From assembly GCA_023678885.1 (NCBI GenBank), contig CM042983.1, positions 23,666,279 through 23,730,278 on the forward strand: a stretch of 64,000 bases of DNA, read 5' to 3'. Made by a program: the position numbers and the translations under genes. Source of the stretch: Pogostemon cablin. Taxonomy: Eukaryota > Streptophyta > Magnoliopsida > Lamiales > Lamiaceae. Positions 1 to 13,480 of this stretch are shown here, in pieces. The notes under the pieces were generated by a model that had not been told where the DNA came from, did no database searches, and saw only the letters and a program-made list of their open reading frames with translations. Numbering within the stretch: the first letter of the stretch is position 1; the number at the start of each line of letters is the position of its first letter.

Positions 1-105
1 TGAAATTAAAAATAGATTTCATCTAAAATTCCGTCAGATTAATTCAACTCATTCCACGTTGATAAGAAGCGTGAGTTGAGCCCCATATTCTGCTTGAATA
101 CATAG

Positions 106-366
106 TTGAATATTAAATATTTTAAATACCTACTAATTTTGAATAAAAAAGGTTTCAACAAATCAATTTGAAATATATTGAATACATTCTGAATATTTCG
201 TGGAATATTGAGAAATCAAATTTGAATACATCGTTATTCAACAATAAATATTCTAAATACTTATTGATTTGAATACAAAAGTATTGAAATGAATGGATAT
301 TAAATAAATTGAATACATTCTAAATATTTTGTGGAATATTGCGAAAGCATTTCTAAATACATCATG
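106..366. repeat. Diverged tandem duplication, about 130-bp period
   Basis: Two adjacent stretches share the same order of words: a run around TTGAATACATTCTGAATATT, then TGGAATATTG, then AAATACATC. Copy 1 is about 106-235 and copy 2 about 236-366. No coding potential is visible. The remainder of 1-1477 is AT-rich with no gene that I can support. A stretch near 1010-1090 resembles one end of the TIR family found at 30889-31512, but only weakly. Confidence 0.5.
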
Positions 367-1477
367 GTGTTCGTAATTTAACTAAATTAAATAATCATCT
401 ATGTTCATAAAATTGTGTTAATTGAAATAAACGGCTAAGATAGAATATCGCAATCATTTCTTTTTCCTTTTGCCTTCATGTAAAGATAGAACATGATACC
501 AAACAAGAAAAGAAAATAAACATCCAATATCAAATCAAGAAAGAAAAAGATAGGTTTCCAGTATACAAAATAAAGTATGAAATAAATTTTACACACACAA
601 AAGTGTAGTATTCAAACTGATTCTTTCTGAATACCTAAACATTCTCAAAATTCCATCATAATTCCATAGGTGACTGATATCATCATCCTTATAATTAAAC
701 AAATACTCAAACTTCGTTTACGCAGAAGCACAACTATTATCTGTACACATTCTTTTTCAATGACATCCACACAATACGACGAATCCACTTTTTGAACTAT
801 GATTTTCAACAAATATGGCTGCTCGGAAAGGGGCTGCGGCGATTATGGTTGATCCCAGGCATCAATGATTTTATAACCGGCAAGAACTAGACAGTCGACG
901 ATGATTTCTACCGTAAAGAGAGAATTGAGATTTAAGAATGAATTAATTAAGGAATGTGAATTTCTCCTATTTTATTTAGTTGATGCATATAGGGGTAAGT
1001 AGGACTTTTCATTATATAATTTTGTAGTGGCTAGTAATAAAATATATTCAATGTATCTATTAGTAATATTATTGTATATTTGTGTTGGGTAATAATAATT
1101 TCTTCTTTTATTCACATAACAATTACTATGCACATAAATTTTTATATTGCACATAGCACATTTTCTGCACATAAAACATGATTTATCGTTAAAGTATCAT
1201 GTAAAATATTGGAGAAATATTGATTTCAGTACAAATTTCGCCTTACAAAATATAAAAAAATTTGACAAAGAAATACAAAAATGATTAGGATTTATGAGCG
1301 ATGTTGCTATAAATGACGGTTTGCATTGTGGTTATTAACGTATGCAGTTCGGAGTTATGAACCCCAATTTTAAGGAAAGACAAACATATTTTATTTTCTG
1401 TGCAACCAATTAATCAAGGTTAATATTGGGATATGAGTACGAATTTATGTACTTAAGAGTTATCATTGTATCTAATA

Positions 1478-1761
1478 CTCCTTCCGTCCCATAATACTTT
1501 TCACGTTTACTGTTTCACGTTGTTTAAGAAAAGTTGCACTTTTTGACTAACTTTATTGACTTTGGAGGTTATTGTAGTATTTTTAGGTAATAAAAAAAAA
1601 TATAAAGTAATTATATGTGTGTGAAAAATGAGTGAAAATTTTAAAATTAAAGTAACTTTTGAGGTTATTAAATAAAATAATGTTTCCTTTTTTGGGGTGT
1701 GAAACGTTTTGTGGGACAAACAAATGAGGAAAGTATGAAAGATATTATAGGATGGAGGGAG
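1478..1761. mobile_element. Stowaway-like MITE (284 bp)
   Basis: The left end reads CTCCTTCCGTCCCATAATAC and the right end is its inverted counterpart (GTATTATGGGACGGAAGGAG-like, here ATTATAGGATGGAGGGAG). A TA dinucleotide flanks each side (1476-1477 and 1762-1763). The CTCCCTCCGTCCC terminus and TA target duplication are the hallmark of plant Tc1/mariner-type Stowaway MITEs. There is no transposase; the internal ORFs are spurious. Confidence 0.85.
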
Positions 1762-1924
1762 TAGTAATTAGGAGGTTACTAATATATCTCTTAGTAAGTC
1801 TCTCATAATTTTATAAAGAGAATATATCGTTTAATAATATTTAAATAAATATGTATTGTACCTACTAATTACTAATCCATAATCATAATATGTAAAGGTT
1901 AAAATGAAATAGAGATTACTTAAA

Positions 1925-2868
1925 GGGTAGTACTATTGCCACCCGATTATTTACTTAGGGCACCCGAACATTAAAAAATAATATAATAAAAGTACTAAAT
2001 TAACCCTACCCCAAATAATATACGCCTAAAACTTTAAAATTAATAAACGCTGTTGACACCAGAGTATATCGCTAAAGGCACCCAGATTTTTAGTTAAAAT
2101 ATTGAATACACATTATGAAATTACACTATTATCCACACTCTCAATTAAAATCCCAAATACTGCTCCATCTCCAAACTCTATGTATTAAAAAAAAATACCC
2201 TATCTGCGAGGCCCCTTCAACCCAGCCTCATATACCTCTCTTTCTTTGTCCACCACCCCAACTCACCATTTCTTTCCCAACTCTCATTGATTTCTTTTTT
2301 TTTTCTATTCTGATCATTCGATTTATAAGTTTATTATATTTCTTTATTTTCAAAGCAAAATTATGAAAGAAAAACATGGGGATATGGAAAGTAATTATTT
2401 AGTAAGAAGATTTTGAGCAAGCTTGGTTGAAAATGAGAGTAGATTTCGACATATGTTGTTCGAATCAAAAGAAAATTGGCATAAAGTTTTAATGGTTATC
2501 GATGTTATTGTAAAAGTGAGAAAATTCTATCAATGTTTATTGAGAAAGTCAGTAATTTTCAATAGCTTTGATCCAAAAATGACATTGGAGAGGATTAAAA
2601 AATTATATGAATTGATCGGTGGAGTGAACTTGTTGGAAAATGAACATGGATAAAAGGTGTTCTTCAGAAATCAAGAAAGTGTAGGACGATGATTTGAATG
2701 GGGATGAAGAATGGGGTGTTTTGGACTTTCAATAAAAAATAATTTTATTTAAAAAAATTATTGGATGCAGTTGGGTGGTATCGTTCATGGGTAATTTGGT
2801 AGTTTCATCCCATTATTATTTAGTTTTCGGGTGCTCTAAGTAAAGAATCGGGTGGTAATAGTGCCGCC
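1925..2868. mobile_element. Non-autonomous TIR element, copy 1 (about 944 bp)
   Basis: The left terminus (GGGTAGTACTATTGCCACCC followed by GATTATTTACTTAGGGCACCC) is repeated in inverted form at the right terminus (2820-2868), giving terminal inverted repeats of about 50 bp with a few mismatches. The same termini occur at 4005-5157, so this is a family. Short ORFs at 2115-2366 and 2423-2653 have no recognisable homology. No clean target duplication was found for this copy. Confidence 0.75.
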
Positions 2869-2908
2869 TATTACATCTACAATAAACTCAAACTAAAGTA
2901 AAAGGATA

Positions 2909-3982
2909 CTCCATCTGTCTCGTTTCAATGTTTACGTTTACTTTTTTGCACGTTGATTAAGGAATATATAGTAAAAACCTCTATAAATTAATATTGTTGG
3001 GATCAAAGAATTTTATTAATTTATAGAGATATTATATAATCGATAAAATTAATAATTTATTAATTTACAGAGGTTATACACATAATAAATGTTTCATGGA
3101 CTTATATTATTAATAAAATATTGATTGGAAATATATAAGTGTATTAAATTTAAGAAAATTCTCAATTTACACATCGTAAATAGTTAATTGTATTATTTAA
3201 TTGTCATTACTGATTATATCTTTAAACATCGACAGGAAGATAAAAAAGATACAATAAAAAATACAATTAAATATTTTAATAATGTGTGAATTGTGGATCT
3301 CGTGAATTTATATATATATATATATATATATAATTTCTTTTAATAATTATTTATTTATAGTTTCTTTGGGACCTTAAATATATTTTAGGATTTCCGAAAA
3401 AAGTATTATCTTATTATTTTATTGATTGATACTCGAATTTGTACTGGTCCTGAGTTGGGACCAGATAAATTATTAATTATATCGAACTTATTAATTTATT
3501 GAGTATTACTCCATATAAATGTTTAACATAGTATTTTAATGGATAGTGGAAAGTGGGTATGTTTATAAGTATTTTCATGTGTAGTGAGGTGAGAGAAATA
3601 ATATATTAATGTAAAGTAGGTAGGTGTATAAGTATGACAATGTGGGCCTATAAAGAGAGAAGTAATTAATATGTGTGGGTTCATTTTACCAAAAAGGAAA
3701 ATGCACACTTTGTATTGGGACGGACCAAAATGAAAAAATGTGTACGTTTCAATGGGACGGTATTATATAGAGGTTTGACTGTAGTATTTTAATGGATAGT
3801 GGTTAAAATGATATAATATTTAATGAAAAATGGGTAGGTAGTAGGTTTATTAATATTGGATGTGGGTCCATGTTAATATATTAATTGTTTTAGGTGGGTC
3901 ATATATATCAAAAAGAGAAATGCAAAGATTAAAATAAAATGTTTAAAATAGAAAAATGTAAAGATTGAAATGGAGGAGGAAG
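2909..3982. mobile_element. Stowaway-like MITE with a second TIR element nested inside
   Basis: The outer ends are CTCCATCTGTCTCGTTTCAA at the left and its imperfect inverse (TTGAAATGGAGGAGGAAG) at the right. TA flanks each side (2907-2908, 3983-3984). Inside, about 2968-3783 is a different element with termini AAAACCTCTATAAATTAATA at the left and TATATAGAGGTTTGACTG at the right. Its interior carries a (TA)n run near 3310 and a duplicated word ATTTTAATGGATAGTGG at about 3533 and 3786. A third nested MITE around 3507-3760 is possible but its ends are weak. Confidence 0.6.
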
Positions 3983-4004
3983 TAGATCTTATTTGGATTA
4001 ATTA

Positions 4005-5157
4005 AAGGGTGGCGCTATTGCCACTCGAAACATGACTAAAGGCACCCTATTCTAAAAAAAATGGGAGTAAAAATCCTATTATACCCCCACCCCTAAACTT
4101 ATATCCACATTAGCCAATCCCATTAATTTTAATAATTTCATCCATGATCATTGCTAAGCACACCCAAAACTATTAAAGGTTTTAGTCATACATATCTTTC
4201 ACATTAGCCAATCCCACAACACGCTCAAAATTATTAAAGGTTTTAGCCATACATATCTTTTGAAGGGGTTGAAGAACGGCACCCCATTCTCAATACCTAC
4301 AGATTTTAGCAATCTGTATTTTTTTTTTGAAGAATTGAAGAACATCACCCACACTCAATACTGCAGCTTGGGTGGGATTGAGATTCAGAAAAAGAAACAA
4401 AAGATGCTTGGGTGAGATTTGCTTTCCCGTACCTCTTCCCTTCTTTTGCTTTTCTTTTCTTCTTGGAATTCTATTCTTCTTTTTTGTTTTTTTTTTTCTC
4501 AACATATGAACTCCACCATTTCTTCTAAGATCTATACAACAATCACCGGTGCTGGGTGAAAATAACCAATAACCATTTATCCTATTTCTTTTTTTTTTTA
4601 AAAATATTATTTCTCACTTTTTTTTCCATTGTCCATATGTTTACTGGATGCATTTGCAACAACGGAATGGATGACCGAGATTGAAAGCCTCCAATGTATC
4701 GTTACATTACATGAGTTATCGTCTTCAACATAAACTACAACAAATTAAACTATTAAATTACAAAAATAGGAATTAGGGTTCTAATAATTTAAATTCTAAT
4801 TTTTCTTTTTAATTTGGAAAAGTATTGATGTTAATGGATAGAAACAACTATTGCAAACAATTTAGTCAATAATTAAATCAACTAATTAATTTCTCTCTTA
4901 TTTTTGATCTTGTTATTTTGGGTTTTCTCTTTCTTCGATCTTCTAAGTTTTCTTCAGGTATGTGTTTAGGGTTTATAATTTGGTTAATGGAGTAATAGTT
5001 TTGGGTGAGCTTAACAATGATCTTGGGTGGATTTAACAAAATTAATTAGGTAGGATTGTGAATTTAAGAGTGAGGGGTATAATAGAAATTTCATTGCCAA
5101 ATTTTTTAAAAATCGGATGCCCTTAACAATGTTTCGAGTGGCAATAGCGCCGCCCTT
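4005..5157. mobile_element. Non-autonomous TIR element, copy 2, directly upstream of the JmjC gene
   Basis: The left end AAGGGTGGCGCTATTGCCAC is inverted at the right end as GTGGCAATAGCGCCGCCCTT, with homology continuing for about 40 bp (GTTTCGAGTGG, AAGGCACCC). These are the same termini as copy 1. The flanks GATTAATTA (3996-4004) and GATTAAATT (5158-5166) match at 7 of 9 positions, which would fit a Mutator-like 9-bp target duplication. The interior has a direct repeat of CACATTAGCCAATCCCA (near 4107 and 4200) and no transposase. The element ends about 100 bp before the start codon of the next gene, so it lies where the promoter or 5' leader is expected. Confidence 0.75.
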
Positions 5158-5259
5158 GATTAAATTCGCTTCCTTTAAATTAGGAATTCGAGAAGTCGTG
5201 GGTGGTAAACATTTAAACCGCCTTCTGCATAAGTTTCCCACCGTTGCCTTTTCACTGTG

Positions 5260-8200
5260 ATGACGAAAACGCCAGAGACTCCCATGCGTGGCACGGCCGA
5301 AGAACCGCCGGATGATCTCCGATGCGTGAGGAATGACGGAAAGAAGTGGCGGTGTCGCGACTTGAAGGTCGGCGACTCGGTGTACTGCGAGAAGCACGTA
5401 GCGTGGTTCAAGAGAAGGTCTTCTGCTTCTGCCTTTGCTCCTACAATTACGAGGAACTGCTCGTCTGGGGTTAGCGACGAGAAACCTCTAAATAAGATGA
5501 AAATTTCGGGTACGAGCTCTGGCTTAGAAAGCGGCGCGTCTTCGTCGGTGATTCTGGAAAAGAAATTGGCGCGAAAGGGTGGTAAGAATGTTGATTCCGC
5601 GGAAAATGTTCGTACGGTGCCAAACATTTCGGCAACTGAGAAACCAAGGAGGAGATTTCAAGTTGATGAGAGAGCAGATGATGTGAATGGTGGCAAGAGG
5701 CGGAAGTTGGTAAGAGATGACGGTTCTGCAAAAAAGAAGGATTTTAATAAAAAGGAAGGTGGTAGAAAAAAGGAAGGGTTAGGTGCTCCTCGGAATAGCA
5801 ATGTACGCCTGTACTCTATGCTCTTTAAAATTTCTGTATTTAGTTATAAAGTTTAATCGACTGACTCAATTTTGAAAACGAATAGATGTGCCATCAATGT
5901 ATGAAGAACGATAGGGAAGTTGTGAGGTGCAGAAAATGCAATGCCAAACGATACTGTTTCCCCTGTGTTGAGAGATGGTATGCATTTGCATTTGCTGTTT
6001 AAATAGTTTAGGGTTTCATGCTTTTAATTTGATGGAGTAATGATTTTTCTAGAACACATTCCATATGTAGCTGATGTTGTGTTGGAGATGTCCTCGAACA
6101 TCTTAATCTGGTTATTTTTGGTTCCTTTCTCACTTTTTTGGGTCTGTATGCTCATTATAGGTACTCTGCACTATCAAAGGAAGCCATTGCAGAGGAATGC
6201 CCAAGTTGTCGTAAAATGTGCAACTGTAAAGCTTGTCTTAGTAGACCTCAATCACCTGAGGTTGTGTTCTTGGTTTTATTCCATGTGCGAGTTCTTGCTT
6301 TTCCATTATCTTTACCTTAACAATTTAATGGTTTTTACAGACTGCGTCACCTGCTGATCCTGAAGATGATAAAAAAAAGTCCGTGTTATACAAGCGTCTC
6401 ATTAAATTCCTTGAGCCTTTTCTCGATGAATTGTGCCGTGATCAGACTATGGAGAAGGACATAGAAGCAGGAATTTGTGGTAATTTTTTGAATGTTTTAC
6501 TGTATCTGTGCACTCAATTTTGCTGAAGCCTTTGATAAGAAGAGAACTGTTTTTCATTCTTCAAGGGAAATGGATGCTGTAAATGTTTTGGTCAGGTGTA
6601 TAGCTGCTTGGGATATTCTTTCTGGGAGAGCTTTCAGGGACCTATTTTATTTTTATTGACAAAAAATGGTTCTCAAGAAAGAAAAAATGGTACAATACAG
6701 ATATATAAATCCAAATTTCAGCAAACTTCTCCTGAAAAGAAAGCCTCAAGTGTATTTTTTGAAGTTTGAATTATTTTCTCAACGAGAATGTAATTAATTA
6801 AGTTAGGTCTCGGTGTCAAATGCTTTTTTTTAGAAATAGCATTACCTTAGATCCACCTATGTGTTTTAGAGCTTGGTTGGATGGATCCTTTGAATATTTT
6901 GTTATTTTGGGAAATAATTATTTTTCTGTTACTAACTCGTTAATGTGATTGTTATGTAACCAGGATTGTTGCCATCTGAAGTAAAGGTGGATAAAATTAA
7001 GATTTCTGATTTTCGAATCTATTGGTATGCTTCTTATTTGTGTGCTTATTTTAGTAAAAATTTAATACTGAGCGTTGTTCAAATTGATAGATGTATTCTT
7101 TGCAGCAATAATTGCAGGACCTCGATTGTTGATTTTCATAGGAGCTGTTCAAAATGTTCATATGATCTCTGCTTGACGTGCTGTAGGGAAATTCGGGAAG
7201 GCTGTTTGAAAGGGTGTGACAAGGAGGTAGAAGTCAATTATATTAATAGAGGAACTGAATATTTACATGGTAAGATAGAATCAAAAAGTGGGGCAGCTCC
7301 ACGCGGTGAGTCAATTCCTATGGATTACCAGATGCCATTGCCTGAGTGGAAAACAATGGCATCAGGTGATATTCCTTGCCCACCAGAGGAAAGGGGTGGG
7401 TGTGGATATGAAAAGTTGGCACTTGTGTGTGTTTTTGGAGAGAGCTGGGCATCAGAGTTGAAGGATAAAGTAAAAATGGTTGTTGCTTGCAAATCTTCTG
7501 ATATGTCGCAAACTTCCTCTCAATGTTCTTGTTTGGAGTTCAATGGTGGCATTTATGCTGCAGACAAGAAAATGTGGAGCCGGAGGTGTGCTCATAGAAG
7601 CTCAGGTGACAATTACTTGTACTCACCCTCGGCAAGTGAGATCAAGCCAGGGGAATTGGAGCACTTCCAGAAACACTGGATCAAGGGTGAGCCAGTTATT
7701 GTTCGTGATAATTTCGAACGAACATCTGGATTGAGTTGGGATCCAATGGTTATGTGGCGTGCCCTACGAAATATTTCAATTAAAAATAGTGCCTCTCACT
7801 TGATGGTGACAGCAGTAGATTGCCTTGACTCATGCGAGGTAAGAATTTTTTGCAACATGTTGAGTTTATTCTTTAATACATTGATTTTATTCTCGGATCT
7901 GTTGTCTGGACCTGTTGGTGATTTTGGTGTAGTGCTGCTTATTTTTTGCAGCTATAAGTTGAATTTAACTTATAATGAAATCTCGAAAATCTCACTTAAC
8001 TTGCTTTAAGCAGTAGAATTACTGCTGCATCTCTATGATGAGTATTATGTAATGAAAGATTAATGCAAGGTTAACACTTCTTGATGTGGAGTTGTCATGA
8101 AAACTATACGAAGATGTGGAAAGGATGGAACCACGAATGCTTACAGAAGAATCAACACCCTAAAGAGTATATGATTTTTATTCTAGTAATTTCTACATTG

Positions 8201-11200
8201 ACCAAACATGCTGGCCAAGCTTGCATACCTTTATAGCTCTCAGTTACCAAAAAAATCTCACAGCAATGTTCTACTTTATTCTTTAAATTTTCTTTTGGTG
8301 TTTTTATCTCGTATTGGACATTAATCCTCTGTTTGATCATCTCTTCAATAGACGTTAATTCTCAGTTTGATCATCTGCTTATGACGCATTAATCATCTGT
8401 TGGATCAATTGAATGCTAGTTTAGCCGTCCCTTTTTATTCATAAATTAATTGTATTTATTTACCTTGCTGGGGATTTGCGACTTGAATCCATCAGTCATT
8501 AATGCAAGCTTCAATGCTGATAAAATCTTCATGCGTAGTTGTTAGAGGTGAGAGGTGCAAGGAACCTGAGGCAGGACTGATGTAAGAGGCGAGCCCAGGC
8601 GCACCTGTTGCACAGCCTGCCTAATATGATTATACAAAATATATACATAAGTATATCCTACTTACAACATAATTACCTAACTAAATAAAGGAAAAAATCT
8701 CATAATATCACATTATGATCATAATAACTCATAAATAACATGATAACGCATAAACGTCCATACATAATCACTTCAAAGGTAAAATCCTCAACACAAATAA
8801 ATAATAAGTCAATTAAAATCTTCAAGTATAAGAAAATTATCATCTTTCAAATAATAACTCAATTAAACAAGGTGGATGCTTGTGCTTGGTTTCTCCCTAA
8901 TTCAATTCTAGATATAAAAGTCAATTCCCCCCTCTCCACCCTCCAAAGACTAAGAGGCAAAAAACCTTATGTAACTAAGAGGTAAGTAATGCTATTTACC
9001 AAGTAAAATCATGTAAGACCTCATGACATAAAGACTTTGTTCATATCTTTTGATGATGTGCAGTGCATGGTTGTTCAATGTTTTCAAGTTTCTTCGATGT
9101 TTTATATGTTATTGTGATATATTTGAAATTACAAAACCTTCCCATTCATATTTATGGTATTGTAGGTTGAAATAAACATTCACCAATTTTTCACGGGATT
9201 CACGAAAGGCCGCGAGCACCAAAATTCTTGGCCTGAAATGCTAAAATTGAAGGATTGGCCTCCATTCACCTTGTTTGAAGAGCGAATTCCGCGCCACTGT
9301 AAAGAGTTTCTTAGTGGGTTGCCCTTCAAAGAATATGCACACACATCCGGATGCCTAAATTTAGCTGCAAAATTGCCACCTGCTATCCCAAAGCCTGATC
9401 TTGGACCTAAGACCTATATAGCGTATGGATTTCCAAAAGAGCTTGGACGGGGAGATTCTGTGACAAATCTTCATTGCGATATATCTGATGCGGTGAGAGT
9501 CATGAATACTGAATAGATTTTCTTTGTACCTGAGATAATTTAAAGTAAGGTTTTGAGAATTGGATATCTGTGCACTTTTTTTGTGAATTTAGAATGCAAA
9601 TATCTTTAAGTTCTAGTATATGCATATAACTGGAGTATGATTGTGTTTTGAATATGATTTAGTTGAGGTTGATATAGTTGGTATACCAAAGAAGACTTTG
9701 TCTGATTACTTCAGTTTTCATTTCATGTGGCCAGAATATAATTAACTGCTTGCAATAATGTTACTTCTTCTGAAAATAAAGTTAGTTTATATTTGGCTTA
9801 TTTCCTCCTCAAGACATCTTTTGTTCTATACAACTATGCTTTTCCCATGGGCACTACTCTGTTATTTCTTTGTTATGTTTTGTAAGTTGATTCCACTACT
9901 TGGAAATATATATGGATTGGTGAAATATTGCTAGATGAAGATCAGTTTCTGGCTACTGTTCATCTGTTGTTGGTAATTTATTACTGGGTAAAGAAAAAAA
10001 CTAAGTGATAAAAAGTTGTGGATATGATTAGAGTTCAGATCAGTTGCTTTATGTTGTGGATGGAGTAATTTTGATTAGAAAGATGCTATATAAAGCTAAA
10101 GAATTCAGACTTCATACAATGTGCATATATTTTGACATGAAAGTACTTATCTGAGTTGCTCATATCTTGGTTCTTCATTAAGATGATTAGCTGTAACGGT
10201 CAAATTTCAGGATAAGTGACCTGGTGATGTTTTTTGAATTGATTTTACCTGAGGCCATTATTTCATCTTGTTTCTATATCTTCTCTTTTCTTTTAGGTTG
10301 TATATGGAATTGTCATTATGAGCTTTTTTTTTTTTTAATGTTGTATACAGTACTTTACTATAATTTTGGATTTTTTTGGATTCTTATTTAGTACTTTTTT
10401 TCTGGACTCTATGATTGAACATGTTTGTTTCATGCTGTTACTTAGAACATATATTTGGGATACTTATGTTTGATTTGTTTTTTTTAGGTTAACATATTGA
10501 TGCACACTGCTGATGTCACTTCTACGCCTAAACAACTTCTGGAAATTGAGACATTAAAGAAAGAGCATGCAAAACAAGACCATAAAGAACTTTTCTTGAA
10601 GACTGTGCCAGAATTTGATAAGATGTTTGGAATTGTGTACAAAAGAAAGCGGGCGGTTACCGGAAAAGGTAATTTTTTTCCTCCGATTTATATGTTTAAC
10701 GAATCATGCATGCCCCATTGATTTTGTATATCTTGCATTTCCAACAGATGAAATACAGGGTGGTGCAGTTTGGGACATATTTCGAAGGCAAGATGTTCCC
10801 ATGCTTAAGGAATATCTTTCGAAACATCATAATGAATTCAGGCACATCTATGGTTGTCCGGTACCACAGGTAAAGAGAAAACTTTTGTAATGTGTAATTC
10901 AAGCTTCTTATTTCTGGAATAGTATATTTTTAATATATGCCTTGAGTTTTGACCTACTTGTAATATTCTTGTTACTTAATGATGAATGAAGTATAGAACA
11001 ATAGAGCACATGCTTTGAAACTTTTCTCATGGATTGTGGTGCTGCCTATTATAAGCCTAGCCCACTTTGATTTTATTATTAGCTACCTTCTTAATTGTGT
11101 TTAATAATTGTTGTACGTTTTTGAACTTTCTATTGTCCTCTATTTATCAGTTTCTTTATGCAAATGCTGTGGCCAGGATAGACTTTTGGGTTATTTATGT

Positions 11201-13480
11201 GGCATCTTTTCATAGTTTTTTCATGCATTGATTATTATTCCCTTACCTATTAGTTCTGTCGCTTCTATAATTAATTTTATCTGCTAATTTCAGATGTTAC
11301 TGTTTTATTTTTTATTATAATTCATGTCCTTTTGATGTTATTTAATAGGTTGTCCACGCCATTCACGACCAAAGCTTCTACTTGAACACCTATCATAAAA
11401 CAAAGCTCAAGGAGGAATTTGGTTTGTTTTCAGACTTTACAGGTGTGCTTTATGTAATATTGTTCTTGATTTGCTCTATTATGAACTTCATGTAGGAGTT
11501 GAACCTTGGACTTTTGTGCAAAATATTGGTGAAGCTGTTTTTATTCCTGCTGGATGCCCTCATCAAGTTAGAAATCTTAAGGTACATCAATCCTCAGAAG
11601 TTTCAATTAATTCATGTTATAGTAAGTATATGTACGTGTGTGTTTGTTAGTGTGTGTGCTTGTATGTATTTTGTGACTATATATTTGAAAATGATATTGT
11701 TCATGAGTTTGATATAGGCTGACAGTGTGTGCCTCTTTTATCCTTGTGGTGGCTTGCACACTGCATCATAGTGACGGTGTATTATCTTTTAATTATTGTT
11801 GTCCTGTTAGGCCAACCATGGGCTTGTCATGGTTGGGCCGAGTATTAATTGTTTACTTTTGGTTGCAGAGTTGATCTTTTTGGGATTTTGTGTTTTAGAA
11901 TCCTGAGTATTGCTTCGGCAGGAATCATTCCTGCGTAGGTTCTTTAAATATCAAGTCTTGTTTCTGTTATTTGGTGTGTGTGCATTCCCATGACTTGATT
12001 AGAAGCCCTGGAAAATGGATTTTACAGTGAACATTAATTGAGATTAGCGCTGTGAAAGAAGGCTCGTAGATCTTTTCCTTGTAACAGTAATGATTGTCAT
12101 ACAGCGTTGTCTCTCTCTGATACTAAAATTAGTGCATACTTTTCATGATCATACACGTGATAGTAAATCTTAGAATTAGCTGTACTGTTTAGTTTTTTCT
12201 TGAAGGCTGATTCACTATTGGATTACTGAGCTATCTAACCTAAATCCTTGGCTAAAGTTCTTGAAGAAGTATCCGATCCCGTTGCTCATCTTTTACTTGG
12301 ACAATCATGTGATGAGGCTTATTAAATTGGTGCTAATATTGATCCACCCCCTACACAGAATGCTGTAACTTTATAATTAGTCCACTATTGTTGTTACTGG
12401 TTTTTCTTTTCCTTTTCCCATTGCATAAACCCTTTGTCAGCTGAACTCTGGTCTCTTAATATTCATTACAAATGCTATCTTTCTTGTTTTGTGGTATGTA
12501 GTCTTGCATTAAAGTTGCTCTGGACTTTGTTTCCCCCAAAAATGTTGATGTGTGTCTTCGCTTGACTGAGGAATTTCGTTTGCTTCCCCACAACCACAGA
12601 GCGAAGGAGGATAAATTGGAGGTATGCATCTATTTGGTTGGATAGTTATCTGGATTACTTCCTTATAAAGTGAGATAAAAGATGATCCTTTGTTATTCAA
12701 TTTATGTGTTTCTGTTTTCAAAATTTGGAATAAATTGTGAATACATGAAATTAAAATTGAAGAATTAAAGCACAAGTAGTTTAGATGAATTAGTGTAGTT
12801 ATACCACAATTCTATTGCATACAAATAGAATTTTAAAACAAGTCAGTGGAATTGGGACATATTGAAATGATAATAGGTTAAGGTTATTTTGGGTATTGAT
12901 TATTGAAAGGCCCTAGCTGTGTTCTCGGCCAGGCAGACTCTGATTTGCTTTGTTAGTCTTCGATTCGGTATTAAAAAGCATGAACTGATACTGTTCCTTT
13001 TTCTGTGTTACATATCATTCGCCATAAATTGCTTGTTTCATACAGACAAACATGAGTCGCACTATAATAACATAAGATATACCTCAAGGCTCAAACAAAT
13101 ATATATTGTGGAGGATGAAATAAAATACCATCATGTTAATATCCGATATTTTTTCTTGAGCATTGAAGTAGTCAGCATAATTTGTGCCTTTTCTGCTTAG
13201 ATTTCAATCCGTCTTTCAAGGGAGACTTTTTGGGGTGGTGGCACTGTAATCTGTGTTCGTATATCTTTCATCTTCATCTTTATCATTTTATTAAAATGCC
13301 GCCCTACTATGCCTTCACAAGTTCAATTTTATTTGTGTACTCTTTACTTTACCTGTGTTATGAATTTGTAGAATGGATGGTGTGATGCTCATGTTGTGTC
13401 ATTCTTTGAAATAGGTAAAGAAGATGATTCTATATGCACTAGATGATGCTGTGTCTTATCTGATGAAGAAAGATGAATAA
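5260..13480 (+). CDS. WRC/JmjC-domain histone demethylase, KDM3 (JMJ25/IBM1-like) class
   Basis: Thirteen exons with GT-AG introns join to an 880-aa open frame: 5260-5802, 5886-5977, 6161-6260, 6341-6479, 6964-7024, 7106-7838, 9166-9492, 10488-10668, 10748-10869, 11349-11421, 11496-11581, 12502-12621, 13415-13480. Residues 22-46 form a WRC zinc motif (C22-x9-C32-x10-C43-x2-H46). Residues 183-237 are a Cys-rich RING-like finger, and a second Cys cluster starts at C312/C315. The JmjC domain follows, with the iron ligands H659 and D661 (HCD motif) and H813 (in CPHQ), and with the family motifs GGAVWDIFRRQD and IHDQSFYL. In plants this class removes methyl groups from histone H3K9 in the nucleus, using Fe(II) and 2-oxoglutarate; the activity here is inferred from those ligands. 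The length matches Arabidopsis relatives (roughly 840-1030 aa). The start is the first ATG before the WRC motif. The exon-6 acceptor at 7106 was chosen because the upstream AG at 7090 would create a stop. No break was seen. Confidence 0.9.
7839..9165 (+). other. Long intron 6 of the JmjC gene (1.33 kb)
   Basis: It lies between the donor GAG|GTAAGA and the acceptor TTGTAG|GTTGAA. It is AT-rich but contains a GC-rich patch (about 8540-8620, GAGGTGAGAGGTGCAAGGAA...) unlike the surrounding intron, possibly a fragment of an old repeat. Other long introns are 9493-10487, 11582-12501 and 12622-13414. No second gene is visible inside them. Confidence 0.6.

Noticed and set aside
2423..2653. 76-aa ORF in TIR element copy 1
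   Set aside because: Reads like a protein fragment but is short, starts without an ATG, and has no family I can name.
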